Shown here: positions 4,586 to 5,288 of the stretch, piece after piece
Numbering within the stretch: position 1 is the stretch's first letter
How the letters are laid out: each line of letters starts with the position of its first letter
Origin: Candidatus Methanoperedens sp.
GTDB lineage: Archaea; Halobacteriota; Methanosarcinia; Methanosarcinales; Methanoperedenaceae
Direction: 5' to 3'
Length of the DNA stretch: 5,288 nt
Assembly: GCA_028679855.1 (NCBI GenBank)
Contig: JAJRAP010000153.1
Location: forward strand, 1 to 5,288
Program-made: the position numbers and the translations under genes
The notes under the pieces: generated by a model
The model's input: the letters and a program-made list of their open reading frames with translations, nothing else
Database searches by the model: none
Told to the model about the DNA's origin: nothing

Positions 4586-5128
4586 TTTTTCTCCTTCCAA
4601 CGTCTCTTCATATATCCACAGGTCATGCTTGCTGTGAAGCACGAACCTGACCTCTTCGATCCCGGTATTTTCCCCGAGGAAATCGACAACAGCCCGAAGC
4701 GCCACCCTGCTTGCTTTCTCCACAGGATATTCGTATGCTCCTGTGCTGATGGATGGAAATGATATGGTCTTAATTCCCATTTTCAGGGCAAGCGCAAGAC
4801 AATTCCTGTAAGCCCGCTCAAGCATTTCCGGCTCTCCGTTATTTCCTCCACTCCAGACAGGACCAACCGTATGGATCACTTTTTTCGCCCTCAATCGCCC
4901 TCCTGTTGTTGCTACCGCATCCCCTGTAGGAAGCCCATCCGGTAGCGAGCGCCTGATAAGCCTGCATTCTTCCAGTATCTGCGCACCCCCCTTCCTGTGT
5001 ATCGCCCCGTCCACACCGCCTCCACCCATGAGACTGCTGTTGGCTGCATTCACTATGGCATCAGTTCCCTGTTCAGTAATGTCTCCCTGGAGGAGTTTGA
5101 GCTTCGCAGATCCAACACTGGCTTCCAT
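4574..5128 (-). CDS. Macro-domain protein, probable ADP-ribose / O-acetyl-ADP-ribose hydrolase
   Basis: Single macro domain of the MacroD/YmdB type, which removes ADP-ribose from acidic residues or deacetylates O-acetyl-ADP-ribose in the cytosol. It shows GDIT at 15-18, the adenine/ribose loop with NAANSSLMGGGGVDGAIH at 27-44, containing the equivalents of the catalytic Asn (N30) and Asp (D40), then PTGDAV at 67-72, HTVGPVW at 86-92, and the phosphate-binding FPSISTGAYEYP at 124-135. All key residues are kept, so an active hydrolase is expected, not a mere binding domain. At 184 residues it is only the domain, with no fused module. No ADP-ribosyltransferase or DarT-like toxin is visible beside it, so a DarG-type antitoxin role is not supported. 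The ATG has only a weak GGA at long spacing; it starts ten bases after the stop of the upstream partial frame, which suggests co-transcription. The 3' end overlaps ubiA. Confidence 0.92.
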   Translation of the reverse strand: MEASVGSAKLKLLQGDITEQGTDAIVNAANSSLMGGGGVDGAIHRKGGAQILEECRLIRRSLPDGLPTGDAVATTGGRLRAKKVIHTVGPVWSGGNNGEPEMLERAYRNCLALALKMGIKTISFPSISTGAYEYPVEKASRVALRAVVDFLGENTGIEEVRFVLHSKHDLWIYEETLEGEKLRY

Positions 5129-5138
5129 ATTTCATTTT

Positions 5139-5288
5139 TCATTCCTTTACTTTTATTCCGTTCGTGAGTGCAATATCTTTGAAAGCTTCTGCCACGTATT
5201 TTATCTGTTCCAACTTCAGACCGTAGGTATTTATCTTGAAATTCTTGCTCATACCTGGATGAAGTCCTATAATCTTACGCTTTTTCAA
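5139..5288 (-). CDS. C-terminal end of an unrecognised gene, cut by the window edge
   Basis: An open frame enters from the right edge and encodes 49 residues before a TGA at 5141-5139. The visible part begins KKRKIIGLHPGMSKNF and ends GIKVKE; it has a basic start and then a probable helix (LEQIKYVAEAFKDI). I do not recognise the family. It lies on the same strand as, and ten bases upstream of, the macro-domain gene, so the two are probably one operon and its identity would inform the macro protein's role. An internal ATG (the M of PGMSK) could instead start a 37-residue protein, but no good ribosome binding site precedes it, so a longer gene extending past the window is more likely. Confidence 0.5.
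   Translation of the reverse strand: MKKRKIIGLHPGMSKNFKINTYGLKLEQIKYVAEAFKDIALTNGIKVKE

Noticed and set aside
4586..4590. T5 run right after the ubiA stop as a terminator
   Set aside because: The run is short, has no hairpin, and lies within the coding region of the convergent macro-domain gene; too weak to annotate.
4574..5128. DarT/DarG-type toxin-antitoxin or other defence role for the macro-domain gene
   Set aside because: No ADP-ribosyltransferase signature is seen in the adjacent visible sequence, and the protein is a stand-alone domain typical of housekeeping MacroD-type enzymes.
1..5288. CRISPR array, transposon, integron, phage or plasmid features
   Set aside because: No regularly spaced repeats, terminal inverted repeats, transposase, integrase or replication gene motifs are visible; genes are intact and tightly packed as in a normal chromosome.

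Overview
The window looks like chromosomal DNA of an archaeon, most plausibly a methanogen-related euryarchaeote of the Methanosarcinales/ANME-2d ('Ca. Methanoperedens') type. Four things point this way: a GPN-loop GTPase (an archaeal/eukaryotic family), a lipoate-protein ligase split into two genes, a geranylgeranyl-reductase-family flavoprotein, and a UbiA prenyltransferase of the kind used for quinone synthesis. Upstream regions carry archaeal-style TATA boxes. The genus is inference, because no taxonomic marker is present.

Layout, left to right. (1) Positions 90-461, plus strand: an unrecognised lysine/glutamate-rich protein, probably leaderless. Its stop codon lies in the same TTAA as the stop of the convergent gene. 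(2) Positions 2587 down to 458, minus strand: a compact operon of lplB (lipoate ligase accessory domain), lplA (catalytic domain) and a geranylgeranyl-reductase-like flavoprotein. lplB and lplA are one base apart and lplA/reductase overlap as TGATG. (3) Positions 2882 down to 2577, minus strand: a small cysteine-bearing protein of unknown function with its own TATA box, an inverted repeat in the leader, a strong GGAGG site, and a terminator-like hairpin whose T-run also forms the probable lplB promoter. (4) Positions 3647 down to 2883, minus strand: a complete GPN-loop GTPase. (5) Positions 3670-4585, plus strand: a 12-codon potential leader peptide overlapping the start of a UbiA-family prenyltransferase with both Asp-rich motifs. 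(6) Positions 5288 down to 4574, minus strand: the end of an unrecognised reading frame followed closely by a macro-domain (ADP-ribose/O-acetyl-ADP-ribose hydrolase-type) protein that converges on, and overlaps, the UbiA gene by 12 bases.

Functionally, LplB and LplA should work as one enzyme that attaches lipoate to a carrier protein. The UbiA enzyme and the reductase could act in the same isoprenoid-lipid or quinone pathway (prenyl transfer and saturation of the chain), but they are not co-transcribed. The GTPase and the macro-domain protein are likely housekeeping or stress functions. I see no CRISPR array, transposon, phage gene, tRNA or rRNA. The best candidates for something undescribed are the small cysteine protein with its self-contained control region, the lipoate ligase signature change, and the ubiA leader ORF; all three are modest rather than striking.
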